Program-made: the position numbers and the translations under genes
Notes under the pieces: generated by a model
What the model saw: only the letters and a program-made list of their open reading frames with translations
Databases searched by the model: none
What the model was told of the DNA's origin: nothing
Shown: positions 16,420-24,145 of the stretch, piece by piece
How positions within the stretch are numbered: position 1 is the first letter of the stretch
How the letters are laid out: each line of letters begins with the position of its first letter
Source: Asticcacaulis excentricus CB 48
GTDB lineage: Bacteria > Pseudomonadota > Alphaproteobacteria > Caulobacterales > Caulobacteraceae
Length of the DNA: 64,000 bases
Direction of reading: 5' to 3'
Assembly (NCBI RefSeq): GCF_000175215.2
Contig: NC_014816.1
Location: forward strand, 310,001-374,000

Positions 16420-16879
16420 GTCCAAGCCTTGCTAGTTCTAGGTAATGATCCCTGATCGCCTCATCGGAAATAGCTGTATTTCTTCCGCTGAGATAGGAGT
16501 TGTACCAAGGCGTCCCACGCTGGTGGGTCATCTCTGAAAGCATATGGCCAGTGTAGGGCTTGTACTTCTTCCACACGTGATCGATCACCGCGCGCTCATT
16601 TGGTGTGAGGGCGTTTGTCGTTATGGGGTTTCGCGCAAACGGATCCACAAGGAACCCAGAGCCGCTGATACCGAAGAACTTAATGTGGTCCCAGATGGCT
16701 CGGAACACGGGGCCGCCATCCCAAGCTTCAATTCTATCCTTCACCAGTGGCTCTTGGTTCAGGGCAAGGTTCCAACCGTGAGCCATATACACGAGCTTTT
16801 GCAACTTCATTTGGTCAAGGGGACCGCCATTTAACCGCACAAACTCATTCGCAATAGCAGTAGCTGAATGACCGGGCAT
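16400..16879 (-). CDS. Panacea-domain (DUF4065, SocA/GepA-like) protein, candidate antitoxin
   Basis: A 159-residue protein of the Panacea family: AIANEFVRLNGGPLDQMKLQ, KLVYMAHGWNLAL, EAWDGGPVFRAIWDHIKFFG, and VIDHVWKKYKPYTGHMLSEM with HQRGTPWYNS. The ATG at 16879 has a strong AGGAGGA site four bases upstream. Members include SocA of Caulobacter, a ClpXP adaptor antitoxin, and the PanA antitoxins of diverse toxin-antitoxin loci. It is first in a two-gene leftward operon with a membrane protein. Confidence 0.85.
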   Translation of the reverse strand: MPGHSATAIANEFVRLNGGPLDQMKLQKLVYMAHGWNLALNQEPLVKDRIEAWDGGPVFRAIWDHIKFFGISGSGFLVDPFARNPITTNALTPNERAVIDHVWKKYKPYTGHMLSEMTHQRGTPWYNSYLSGRNTAISDEAIRDHYLELARLGREQATH

Positions 16880-17112
16880 CGTATCCTCCTTTCGCTTCAA
16901 ATTGCCGGAACGTTCTCCTTGGACGGGTCCTATAGGTAGTGAGCCTGTCCCCTGCCGCAAGTGATTTGTTCTTCTATTGTTCCAATTATATATCCAAAGG
17001 TTGACAAAAGACTATCACTTTTCGGTTGCTAACTCAGGTGGGATAAGCCTCAGGCTGCATAGTCGATTGATATCGATTCCTTTTTCGGCGATTACGCTAC
17101 GTAATTTTTTTT

Positions 17113-17222
17113 TACGTTTGGCAGGTTTTTGCCTCGAATAGCTCCATAGCGCCGTCGCTGAGCGTCTCTAAGTCGGCCGCTTGCGTGTAACAAGCCGCTC
17201 GACGTGCCGCTGGTACCGACTT
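17113..17222 (-). pseudogene. Remnant of a second integrase 3' end
   Basis: On the minus strand this stretch encodes YTQAADLETLSDGAMELFEA, matching YTRTADQEKLGDGAMELFEA at the C-terminus of the intact integrase at 18019. Bases 17124-17156 and 18028-18060 are identical but for one position. No integrase core precedes it; the frame upstream does not look like integrase. It is either a relic of an older related element or a recombination product. The surrounding stretch 16880-17308 otherwise holds AT-rich sequence and no gene I can support. Confidence 0.7.
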
Positions 17223-17308
17223 GTAATTCGCATAGTCCGTAGCGTTGTAAAAAGGTGGGTTGAAAGGCTCCAAAACTCTACGTAGAAAAGTTGGGCGGAG
17301 GGCGGAAA

Positions 17309-17704
17309 ATGCGGAACCTGATCAACTTTGCCCATCTTTTTGAGGCGCAATCGAAGGCCGATCTTTCGCGGTCGGATGTGCTGCGTGTTTTGTTGTGGCC
17401 AATCGCTATTTTAGGCGCGGCCCTCTCCGGCGCGTTATATGTTAGATCCGATTTGGCTGTTCTACTCGTGATTTTAGTGTTTCTAGGCCTTTTCTTAATG
17501 TCGTATCTTTGCGCTTTCGCATACTTGCTTCTAACCGATAAGGATGCACTCCGGTCCGAGAAATACAGCCTACATAAGCTCGCAATACAACAAGGACTAT
17601 ATGGCGACAGTGATATCGGGCTTGTGGAAGATACGGCGAACAAGTCTCAGCCCATCGAAGCATTGCCTCCCGCACGAACGGTAAGCGAGTCAGACAATGG
17701 CTAA
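17309..17704 (+). CDS. Two-helix membrane protein of unknown function (cassette gene 1)
   Basis: A 131-residue protein. Two transmembrane helices (VLLWPIAILGAALSGALYV and LAVLLVILVFLGLFLMSYL) are followed by an acidic cytoplasmic tail with LLLTDKDALRSEKYSLHKLA. GGAGGG six bases before the ATG at 17309 supports the start. It overlaps the next gene by 8 bases. The layout recalls small 2TM effectors found beside defence genes, but I do not recognise the family. Base composition is lower in GC than in neighbouring phage genes. Confidence 0.7.
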   Translation: MRNLINFAHLFEAQSKADLSRSDVLRVLLWPIAILGAALSGALYVRSDLAVLLVILVFLGLFLMSYLCAFAYLLLTDKDALRSEKYSLHKLAIQQGLYGDSDIGLVEDTANKSQPIEALPPARTVSESDNG

Positions 17705-17996
17705 ATTTTTCGTGCTATCTACAGATCAACTGACCGCTCAACAGATCACGCAGTTAAAGAACAAACTTGGAAAGGTGATCGGTTGGTGGCACTGGTTACC
17801 TAATTTTTGGCTCATCAAGGATCCTAAAGACGAAATGCAAGTTGGTCAGCTGACCCAGTACATTTCTGAAATCAATCCTATGGCGCGCTGCATTGCGATG
17901 GAAGTAGACCCTGTGAATTGGGCTGCTCGCGCAAGAAACGACTCGAATGGTAAATCAATGACAGCGTGGATAGAGGGCGAGTGGCGTCAGCCTTAG
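17697..17996 (+). CDS. Small soluble protein of unknown function (cassette gene 2)
   Basis: A 99-residue protein with an N-terminal hydrophobic strand (KFFVLSTDQLTAQQITQLKN), a Trp-rich middle (WWHWLPNFWLI) and no signal peptide. The pattern of strand, helix, strand could be a small alpha/beta fold. It is translationally coupled to the upstream membrane-protein gene. Its partner and position next to the integrase suggest cargo. Function not recognised. Confidence 0.65.
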   Translation: MAKFFVLSTDQLTAQQITQLKNKLGKVIGWWHWLPNFWLIKDPKDEMQVGQLTQYISEINPMARCIAMEVDPVNWAARARNDSNGKSMTAWIEGEWRQP

Positions 17997-18018
17997 CTGA
18001 AGGTGTTACCGAATAATT

Positions 18019-19089
18019 TCAAGTTCTGGTTTTTGCCTCAAATAGCTCCATAGCGCCGTCCCCTAGCTTTTCCTGATCGGCCGTCCGTGTGTATCGTTCG
18101 GCCTCCGTCATGCTCTGGTGGCCAAGGATTGCCATGATCTGTTTGGCAGTGCAGCCCGCCTCGGCGAGCATTCGTCCGGCCGCCTTCCTGAGGCCGTGAG
18201 CGCTGCGGTCTTGAACTCCAGCGTCCTCAGCCTGCTTTTTAAACCAGATGCTGAACCCGGCCAGTGAGAAGGGCTTGCCCCACTCGGTCAGCATGAAGGT
18301 CATTTGTCCAGGCGGGACAAGATCCAGTTCCTTTTGCAGCTCGGAGTGAATGCGGATAGCAAGGCGGGCGTCCGTCTTCATCTGTCTGACGTGGATCCGG
18401 CCCTCACGAACGTGCTGTCGGCCCATGCGGGCGACATCACTGCGACGTTGACCGGTATATAGCAGCAGCGCCAGTGCCAGACGTTGCTTTGTTCCGGATG
18501 GCCAGTGTTTGCAGAAGGCCTCAATGTCCGCATCCGACCAAGCGGGTATGCCGTCTTTGCTCTTTGCCTTGGGGGTCTCCACCTCGCGCGCAGGGTTGGA
18601 GTCAATCATTTCGTTCCTGATCGCGCATTTGAACACGCCGCGCAGGCACTTGATCATGTTCTTGGCTTGGCCCGGTCTGTCGGCAAGACCGTCAATCACC
18701 AGTTTGTTTAAGTGCGCAGGTCTGAAGTCTTTCACAAGACAGTCGCCGGCCTTGACCCCCGGAGTCACTTCCAGCTCTCGGAACTGCTCTAGCAGAATGC
18801 GGTAAGCCTTCTGGCTCTGCGGCTTCAGTTCGTTCCTGAATTTGGCCGAGTCATAGTAAACAGACAGGAGTGCGCCGAAGCTGCCCGGCTTCTCTTTGCT
18901 TGCCCCAATCCTCGGCTTGCCTTCCGAACCGCTCAACGCAGCCTGATACGCCGCCATAAACTCTTTGGATCCGGGCTTCCCCGGAAGCGCGACCTGCTTA
19001 TGGCCGGGCCTTCTGAAGTAGTGGCGCGTGTTCCCATGCCGATCCGTGTATCGGTTGATATAGGCGAGGGTCAATTTCGTGCCGCGCAT
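18019..19089 (-). CDS. Tyrosine-recombinase phage integrase
   Basis: A 356-residue tyrosine recombinase. The N-terminal arm-binding region has YTDRHGNTRHYFRR, the core-binding domain spans ~65-165, and the catalytic domain has Arg in YTGQRRSDVARM, HGLRK (His298, Arg301), GHQSM (His324) and the nucleophile Tyr333 in ERYTR. It catalyses site-specific integration and, with excisionase, excision. It overlaps the excisionase gene by 19 bases and is last in the leftward early operon. Confidence 0.95.
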   Translation of the reverse strand: MRGTKLTLAYINRYTDRHGNTRHYFRRPGHKQVALPGKPGSKEFMAAYQAALSGSEGKPRIGASKEKPGSFGALLSVYYDSAKFRNELKPQSQKAYRILLEQFRELEVTPGVKAGDCLVKDFRPAHLNKLVIDGLADRPGQAKNMIKCLRGVFKCAIRNEMIDSNPAREVETPKAKSKDGIPAWSDADIEAFCKHWPSGTKQRLALALLLYTGQRRSDVARMGRQHVREGRIHVRQMKTDARLAIRIHSELQKELDLVPPGQMTFMLTEWGKPFSLAGFSIWFKKQAEDAGVQDRSAHGLRKAAGRMLAEAGCTAKQIMAILGHQSMTEAERYTRTADQEKLGDGAMELFEAKTRT

Positions 19090-19322
19090 AGCATTATGTC
19101 CAACGGGTTCTCCGGGAGATCCATTGGAAGGTTTTCAAAGGCATCGTCAAGGGCATAGCGGTCCCAGACGTTTCTGGCGTCTATCTTCTTCGGTCCCGGC
19201 ATGCGCCCATCCCTGACCATTTCATCAAACTTTGACAGGCCCACGCCGATGTACGCGGCCGCCTCTTCGCGATGCAGACCGCGCGGCTCGATCCTGATTT
19301 TCGGGTGCTTGGCGGCGGTCAT
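19071..19322 (-). CDS. Excisionase-like / AlpA-like small DNA-binding protein
   Basis: An 83-residue protein. A MerR-like winged helix is suggested by GLHREEAAAYIGVGLSKFDEMVRDGRMPGPKKI and RNVWDRYALDDAF. It is immediately upstream of and overlapping the integrase gene, the usual place for a recombination directionality factor. Confidence 0.75.
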   Translation of the reverse strand: MTAAKHPKIRIEPRGLHREEAAAYIGVGLSKFDEMVRDGRMPGPKKIDARNVWDRYALDDAFENLPMDLPENPLDIMLCAARN

Positions 19323-19708
19323 TTGGCCCTCCGTTTGACGACGACGGCACTAAAGAGGTGGGGAGTTTTCTGGATCACGACTTCCGGAGGCGAGTAAGAC
19401 GCTCGGCCGTTGCGCTCGGCTTCGTCTTCGGCATGCCAATGTGCGACCGCGCGGCAGATCAGCGACCAGAGGCCGATCTTCTTGGCAAGCTTGCGATCGT
19501 AGCGCAGCGTCATGAACAGGTGATAGAGGATGACGCCCCGCGCTTTGATGCGGTTGTCGAAGGCTGAGCGACAAGCGCGGCCGCAGAATTTGGCCGCTTC
19601 CACAGACGACGCGTAGGGGCCTCCGCACACCTGACAGGTGCGCGTGTACCCGGAAACGACGCTTGTGGGCCGTACGGCGATTTCTGAGGGTCCGCGTACG
19701 CGCGTCAT
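19319..19708 (-). CDS. Phage protein with a four-cysteine zinc knuckle
   Basis: A 129-residue protein. The N-terminal CQVCGGPY and KFCGRACRSAFDNR form a probable zinc ribbon (CxxC plus CxxxC). The remainder has no recognised motif. The ATG at 19708 has AGGGGGGAGC upstream and overlaps the previous stop as ATGA. Likely an early DNA- or RNA-binding protein; function unknown. Confidence 0.7.
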   Translation of the reverse strand: MTRVRGPSEIAVRPTSVVSGYTRTCQVCGGPYASSVEAAKFCGRACRSAFDNRIKARGVILYHLFMTLRYDRKLAKKIGLWSLICRAVAHWHAEDEAERNGRASYSPPEVVIQKTPHLFSAVVVKRRAK

Positions 19709-20382
19709 TTGCTCCCCCCTGTGCCCGCCCAAGCCTCAAAGGCTTCACGGTCACCACTGCAGCAAGTGTAGCCCGCATATGGCGGACCGATGCGGTGCGG
19801 GCTGTCCATGCGAAACGCCGCTGACCCGATCTTCATTCCGGGGAAGCCAAAATTGATAATGACCTGCTCGCGTTGCCAGTGGCCCGTGCCGTGGTGGTGA
19901 GACACATAGGCGTGGTGCTGATATGGTTTGCCATCAGCATCTTCAAACTGGGCGTCAGGGAAGCGCGTCACGACAATCTGTTTAAAGTCAGCAATGGCAG
20001 CGGCCTTTTTAGCCTCTTCCCGGCTGCGGCGCTTCATGTCCCGCCACTTGCAGCGCGGGCAGCAATAGACCCGTCCGCTCACAAAGCCGCACACATCACG
20101 GGTGGGAAGTCCATGTTCCTCTTCCAAGTCACTATCGATCCGCACTCCGCAGCCGAAGCACTCGAAATTCCAGCCATGTTCTACCGCCGCGCGGGCCGGG
20201 ACGCCCGTTTCGGCGTACTGGTCGGCCCAAGCCTCGCGACGGCATTGGACATAGCTCAACTCGCCGTCGCCGTGGTCGTTGGCTCCAGCCTTGTGCGCGG
20301 CGATGCGGCGGGTGGCGAAATAGATATCGCCGGTGCATTCGTCCAACTCTAAGACGGCATAAGCTTTTAGGGGCCTGCACAT
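19705..20382 (-). CDS. Phage protein with zinc-binding cysteine pairs
   Basis: A 225-residue protein. ECFGCGVRI and YCCPRCKWRDMKRRS give CxxC pairs about 40 residues apart, suggesting one split zinc finger, and a later HHAYVSHHHGTGHW segment is His-rich. It belongs to the leftward early operon and is coupled to both neighbours by overlapping start and stop codons. Not recognised beyond this. Confidence 0.7.
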   Translation of the reverse strand: MCRPLKAYAVLELDECTGDIYFATRRIAAHKAGANDHGDGELSYVQCRREAWADQYAETGVPARAAVEHGWNFECFGCGVRIDSDLEEEHGLPTRDVCGFVSGRVYCCPRCKWRDMKRRSREEAKKAAAIADFKQIVVTRFPDAQFEDADGKPYQHHAYVSHHHGTGHWQREQVIINFGFPGMKIGSAAFRMDSPHRIGPPYAGYTCCSGDREAFEAWAGTGGSK

Positions 20383-20933
20383 CAGAGAGGCCCCCCATAG
20401 CTCGCCGGGCGCATAGTTTCCGGCAGCACATCGTAAGGATGGCTGTTGCGAATGATGCCGTCGCCGGGTCGCACGAATTGCACATACTGACGATTGCAGC
20501 CCACAAAGAATGCGGGTTTGCCGCTCACCGTGATGGCCGTGCCGAAATGAGCAGGAGGCGCATCCTGCGTGGCTGTGGCCAACTTCAGAAAGTCCTTAAA
20601 GCTGTAGCGGTATCCGCAGGTCTGGATGTCGCGCCACGCGGTCGCAATCGCCTTCTGACGGCTGGTCACCATGTAGGTCGCCTCTGGAAAACCTGACACG
20701 GACACCTTGAACGGACGGACGATCACGCCCGCGTCAAGCTGTAAGCCATTGTTCGCACGATTGTTCCAGCTCTTTACTGCCTGACGGAGCGACCACTCTC
20801 CGGGGCCAAGCACCTCGCACCGCAGGCATTCGACGTGCCATACGTTGTTGTCGTATTTGAAGGCCGCAATACGCGCATCATCGCGGCAGGTCAGGCAAGG
20901 GATGGGTCTAATCGGGAAAGGCCTATCGATCAT
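20382..20933 (-). CDS. Lar-like zinc-finger phage protein
   Basis: A 183-residue protein. The N-terminus has IPCLTCRDDARIAAF, VECLRCEVLGPG and AVKSWNNRA, the layout of the Lar restriction-alleviation family (CPxC, CxxCxxxGP, AxxxWNxR). Residues ~70-183 form an unknown second domain. Lar proteins in Rac and P22-like phages modulate type I restriction; anti-restriction here is inference from the finger only. Confidence 0.65.
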   Translation of the reverse strand: MIDRPFPIRPIPCLTCRDDARIAAFKYDNNVWHVECLRCEVLGPGEWSLRQAVKSWNNRANNGLQLDAGVIVRPFKVSVSGFPEATYMVTSRQKAIATAWRDIQTCGYRYSFKDFLKLATATQDAPPAHFGTAITVSGKPAFFVGCNRQYVQFVRPGDGIIRNSHPYDVLPETMRPASYGGPL

Positions 20934-21459
20934 TGCGGTTCTCCAAGGCTTTATGCGGCGTTACGTTCGCCATCCCCTCCATCATCGCGGCGAGTCGGGC
21001 GCGCTCTGCCGGATCCATCGGCTTTGCCGGGATCGAGCTGGGGCGCGGCGACGGCGCGAACAGGGCGTGCTTATTGATGAAGGCGATGTAGAGGCGTTCG
21101 CTTTCAACCTTCAGGGCGCGACGATACAGGGCGAACAAGAACTTAATCTCGGCCGCTTGAGGTTCTGTCGCCTCAAACTTCACGGGTGAGAGCTTGCCTC
21201 GCGTATAATACACCGTAGCTTCGCGGTTATCGGTGACCTTTGCGATCACCTGAAGCAGTAGTTCGCGCTCCATGGCCGTGGCGATGGATACCGGGTGGCG
21301 GGAAACCCTTTCATCAGCGCCTATGAAGTCCTCGCGGCGCAGGCCACTTTCCTTCAGCAGGCGTTCAAAGATTGCCTCGGCGTTCTCGCGTTCGCCACCC
21401 ATGCCGCCCGTTACCAAGGCGGCAAGTTTGCGCAGGCGTTCGGTAGTCGCGTGCGTCAT
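20923..21459 (-). CDS. DUF2786-like phage protein
   Basis: A 178-residue protein. The N-terminal helix-rich stretch (LRKLAALVTGG, ENAEAIFERLLKESGLRRED) matches the DUF2786 pattern; the middle has VYYTRGKLSPVKFEATEPQA and a helical FLFALYRRALKVESERLYIAF as in the associated C-terminal domain. Such proteins are common in phages, with unknown function. It overlaps both neighbours. Confidence 0.7.
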   Translation of the reverse strand: MTHATTERLRKLAALVTGGMGGERENAEAIFERLLKESGLRREDFIGADERVSRHPVSIATAMERELLLQVIAKVTDNREATVYYTRGKLSPVKFEATEPQAAEIKFLFALYRRALKVESERLYIAFINKHALFAPSPRPSSIPAKPMDPAERARLAAMMEGMANVTPHKALENRNDR

Positions 21460-22007
21460 AGCGCGCCTCCATTCGACGCGTTCATCTCGGCGTCGATTGC
21501 CCTATCAAGGTCTTCGAGGTTCAGCACCACGTTCTCAGGTGTGCGCCCGGCGAACACGCCGCCCCTATCGATGGCGTCCAGATCCCGGCTACGAAGCCAG
21601 CGATATCGAAGGCAATCTGCCATCACTTCATCAAAGATGGCTGATAGAGCTTCGGGGATGGCCTCCGGGCTCGACAAGTCAAAGACCTTCAGGTCGCGGG
21701 CTTCCAGCCACGCGAGCACAGCGTTCATGTGTTGAGCTGCCGTCGCGGCCGTGGTCGAAGCTGCTTCGCCAACGCTCAGGAAAACAACGGGATGTTTTAG
21801 CGCTGAAACGCCGAGGAAGACGTTGGCTCCGCTTTTCAGGCGCTCCAGCTCATCCGGCAAAGGCTCCCAAGCCGACACCATGAACGGTACTTTGTCGATA
21901 ACGAAGTCGGCCGTAGGTAGCGTTCCGCAATGGCCGTGTTCGGCCTCGCTCCAGTTCGTCGGTGCGCCGTGGAACCTATTAGCGCCTTGGATACGCTTGA
22001 TTTCCAT
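21456..22007 (-). CDS. Phage hypothetical protein with RYRWLRSRD motif
   Basis: A 183-residue protein. A beta-rich N-terminal half (FVIDKVPFMVSAWEPLPDEL) is followed by a C-terminal segment with CLRYRWLRSRDLDAIDRGG, a motif seen in many phage early proteins. The ATG at 22007 with GGAG upstream is preferred. Function unknown. Part of the leftward early operon. Confidence 0.65.
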   Translation of the reverse strand: MEIKRIQGANRFHGAPTNWSEAEHGHCGTLPTADFVIDKVPFMVSAWEPLPDELERLKSGANVFLGVSALKHPVVFLSVGEAASTTAATAAQHMNAVLAWLEARDLKVFDLSSPEAIPEALSAIFDEVMADCLRYRWLRSRDLDAIDRGGVFAGRTPENVVLNLEDLDRAIDAEMNASNGGAL

Positions 22008-22008
22008 G

Positions 22009-22293
22009 TCAGACAGACTCCGCACGTGGGGGCGTCCCCGCGACCATGCGGCCATCGAAGACGGCGCGCGCGTCGTCTACGCGTCTGATTAGTGGCGTGA
22101 GGCTGGATTGCACTTCGCCGAGGAAACTGGCGACATGTTCCTTGCGGCCCCGGGGGATAAATCCTTGGTCTTCGAGAGCCAAGGCAATGCGTCCGTGATC
22201 AAACTTGGCTAGCTCGGTGAGTGCGCGCGCTTGGGCCTCAGTGAGTGTCATCGCCAAGGTAATCGACATGTCGCTTTTAAGTTCGGTTTTCAT
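22009..22293 (-). CDS. Small early phage protein
   Basis: A 94-residue protein, helical, with LTEAQARALTELAKFDHGRI and a run of charged residues. Starts at 22293 (MKTELK). The ribosome site is weak and a longer frame exists upstream. No family recognised. Confidence 0.55.
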   Translation of the reverse strand: MKTELKSDMSITLAMTLTEAQARALTELAKFDHGRIALALEDQGFIPRGRKEHVASFLGEVQSSLTPLIRRVDDARAVFDGRMVAGTPPRAESV

Positions 22294-22295
22294 GG

Positions 22296-22490
22296 CTAGA
22301 TCGCCTGCTGCTGAAAGGTGAGGGGTGCGGGGTTGCAGGTCGGGCAGGGTATGGCCTCCGACCAAAAGGGTCCGGTTTCATAGGCCACGCGCGATCCGCC
22401 GCATGCTCCGCATGGGGAGAGACTGAGGTCAGCGAGGACGCGCAAGACCGGTAAGAATTCCACACGCTTGATCCAGCTGCCGTCAGTCAC
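22296..22490 (-). CDS. DnaJ-type zinc-ribbon small protein
   Basis: A 64-residue protein with a GTG start. SPCGACGGSRVAYE and IPCPTCNPAP form two CxxC knuckles like the CxxCxGxG repeats of DnaJ. It lies 2 bases before the next gene in the early operon. Could be a small zinc-dependent nucleic-acid-binding or chaperone-like protein. Confidence 0.6.
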   Translation of the reverse strand: MTDGSWIKRVEFLPVLRVLADLSLSPCGACGGSRVAYETGPFWSEAIPCPTCNPAPLTFQQQAI

Positions 22491-22523
22491 ATGCCTAACC
22501 CGGGGGACGGGCGAGCTGGGATA

Positions 22524-22634
22524 CTAGAGCGCAAGTGTAGGGTCTGAGACGTATCCAATGCCATTGAAGGCTGGGTACACGCCTCGACCATCCAATGTTC
22601 CGCGCAGGACATAGTGGGGGTAATGCGTGCTCAT
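22524..22634 (-). CDS. Possible 36-residue peptide downstream of ssb
   Basis: A short frame starting STHYPHYVLRG, 10 bases after the ssb stop codon, on the operon strand, with only a weak ribosome site. Reported because it fills the operon gap; coding status uncertain. Confidence 0.35.
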   Translation of the reverse strand: MSTHYPHYVLRGTLDGRGVYPAFNGIGYVSDPTLAL

Positions 22635-22644
22635 GAGGCCGACC

Positions 22645-23127
22645 TCAAAACGGAATTTCATCATCGAAGGGGGAGGGCTCAACGCTGCGTCCGGTGGCGT
22701 CCACGCCACGGGTTGCCGGGCGATCGAAGCCGTATTCGTCCTGGCTCTGAGCGGCGGGTGGGCCTTTGCCCTCGCCACGGCCCCCAAGCAGGGTCAGAGT
22801 GCCATTGAACCGCTGCAGTACGATCTCAGTCGTGTACTTCTCGACGCCCTGCTGATCGGTCCACTTCCGCGTTGCGAGTGAGCCTTCGAGATATACCTGT
22901 GAGCCCTTGCGCAGGTACTCCTCGGCAATCTTCGCAAGGGCGTCATTGAAGATGACCACGCGATGCCATTCGGTCTTTTCCTTGCGGTCGCCAGACAACT
23001 TGTCCCGCCATGTCTCAGACGTGGCGACGGTCATGTTGGCGATGCGATCGCCCGAGTTCGTGGTGCGGATCTCGGGATCTTTCCCAAGGTGGCCGATGAT
23101 GATGACCTTGTTGACGGATCCCGCCAT
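22645..23127 (-). CDS. ssb: Single-stranded DNA-binding protein
   Basis: A 160-residue SSB. The OB fold starts GSVNKVIIIGHLGKDPEIR with TEWHRVVIF and YLRKGSQVYLEGSL; a Gly/Pro/Gln linker leads to the acidic tip DDEIPF, which recruits partner proteins. The ATG at 23127 has GGGAG upstream and forms TAATG with the preceding stop. It protects ssDNA in phage replication or recombination. Confidence 0.93.
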   Translation of the reverse strand: MAGSVNKVIIIGHLGKDPEIRTTNSGDRIANMTVATSETWRDKLSGDRKEKTEWHRVVIFNDALAKIAEEYLRKGSQVYLEGSLATRKWTDQQGVEKYTTEIVLQRFNGTLTLLGGRGEGKGPPAAQSQDEYGFDRPATRGVDATGRSVEPSPFDDEIPF

Positions 23128-23228
23128 TAGTGTCTCCCAATGTTGAAGATGATGAGCCATATGGCGGCCGGAACGACGATCCAGAGCGTGAGGCGCAGCC
23201 AGCCGGGGTATTTGTCAGGCCGTCGCAT
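23127..23228 (-). CDS. 33-residue single-helix membrane peptide
   Basis: The frame reads MRRPDKYPGWLRL then a hydrophobic helix LTLWIVVPAAIWLIIFN. Its stop forms TAATG with ssb and its start forms TGATG with the upstream gene, so both ends are tightly coupled in the operon. Basic N-terminus predicts cytoplasmic N-in topology. Function unknown. Confidence 0.6.
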   Translation of the reverse strand: MRRPDKYPGWLRLTLWIVVPAAIWLIIFNIGRH

Positions 23229-23539
23229 CAGTGAGGCTCCGCCTGTTCGATCGACCACCCCTGAAGCCGCAGGTCTTGCTTGATCTGGTTGGCCTCCTCG
23301 ATCGTCAGGCCAAGGAAAATCAAGGCAAACGGGACGGGCTGAGCATTGCCTGCGGCGCGGGCGTACACTGAGACGTTGCCTGCCTCCTCACGAAAACCCA
23401 CCTGATGGGGTTCACGGCCGATGCGGCGAAGTACGGTTTTTAGGTTAGCCGAAGGCTCGTGGCCCCACAGGTATTCCCATGAGTGAGGCACGCCCGATAC
23501 GGGGGCGAAATCGACGCCAAATGTCGGATCTGGGATCAT
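23228..23539 (-). CDS. Early phage protein, unknown
   Basis: A 103-residue protein: FAPVSGVPHSWEYLWGHE, then an alternating helix/strand region ending ANQIKQDLRLQGWSIEQ. No motif recognised. It lies 2 bases from the GapR-domain gene and is coupled to the downstream peptide. Confidence 0.6.
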   Translation of the reverse strand: MIPDPTFGVDFAPVSGVPHSWEYLWGHEPSANLKTVLRRIGREPHQVGFREEAGNVSVYARAAGNAQPVPFALIFLGLTIEEANQIKQDLRLQGWSIEQAEPH

Positions 23540-23541
23540 AA

Positions 23542-24018
23542 TTACAGCCCCCCGATCGCTGATAGGTACAGGTCGAGTAGGGCCTCTTCTTCCTCAAGCT
23601 TGGCCTTGTCCTTCTTGCGCAGGGCTACGACCTTACGCATCACCTTGGTGTCGAAGCCGTCGCCTTTTGCCTCGGCATAAACGTCTTTGAGATCGCCAGA
23701 GATGGCTGCCTTGTCCTCTTCGAGGCGCTCAATCCGCTCAATGAATGATTTCAACCGGCTCTGTGCAGCGGCGGTGATGACGACTGGATTTTCGCTGCCG
23801 TCATCTGCGGTGCTGCCTAAAACCACATGGCGGCCCTCGCCATTTGCTTTGGCGATGATCTTCTCTTCCTCCATGCGGACGAGGTACGCCTTGGCCACTG
23901 AGGTCGCGATGTTGCAATCGCGCGCCAACTCGGCGGCCTTAACGTGTTGCCGCTCGCGGACTGCAGCCACGGCGCGGTCGTACGCTGAGGGAAGGTCAAG
24001 GGAGGTCGCAAGCGACAT
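23542..24018 (-). CDS. Winged-helix / GapR (DUF2312) fusion protein
   Basis: A 158-residue protein of two parts. Residues ~10-70 look like a winged helix of the FtsK-gamma type (KAAELARDCNIATSVAKAYL, ME-EEKII, HVVL). Residues ~85-158 match DUF2312/GapR (RLKSFIERIERLEEDKAAIS, GDLKDVYAEAKGDGFD, then VMRKVVALRKKD). GapR of Caulobacter is a small nucleoid protein that grips overtwisted DNA ahead of replication and transcription. The extra DNA-binding head suggests sequence or locus targeting. Confidence 0.85.
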   Translation of the reverse strand: MSLATSLDLPSAYDRAVAAVRERQHVKAAELARDCNIATSVAKAYLVRMEEEKIIAKANGEGRHVVLGSTADDGSENPVVITAAAQSRLKSFIERIERLEEDKAAISGDLKDVYAEAKGDGFDTKVMRKVVALRKKDKAKLEEEEALLDLYLSAIGGL

Positions 24019-24059
24019 GGAAATGGCACCGTAGGCAGATGATTTGAAAAAAGGGGATT

Positions 24060-24098
24060 GCCCCGGCTGACCGGGCGGGGAGGAAGGTCAGCCGGGGC
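24060..24098 (-). terminator. 13-bp hairpin in the leftward early operon
   Basis: GCCCCGGCTGACC (24060-24072) and GGTCAGCCGGGGC (24086-24098) form a perfect stem. Read leftward it is followed by AATCCCCTTTTTT. It sits between the first two genes of the operon and the GapR-domain gene, so it may act as an attenuator or partial terminator. Confidence 0.6.
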
Positions 24099-24145
24099 GC
24101 TTGCGCCGGAGGCAGGGCGGGGGGATGTCCCGACGCAAAGGGGGA

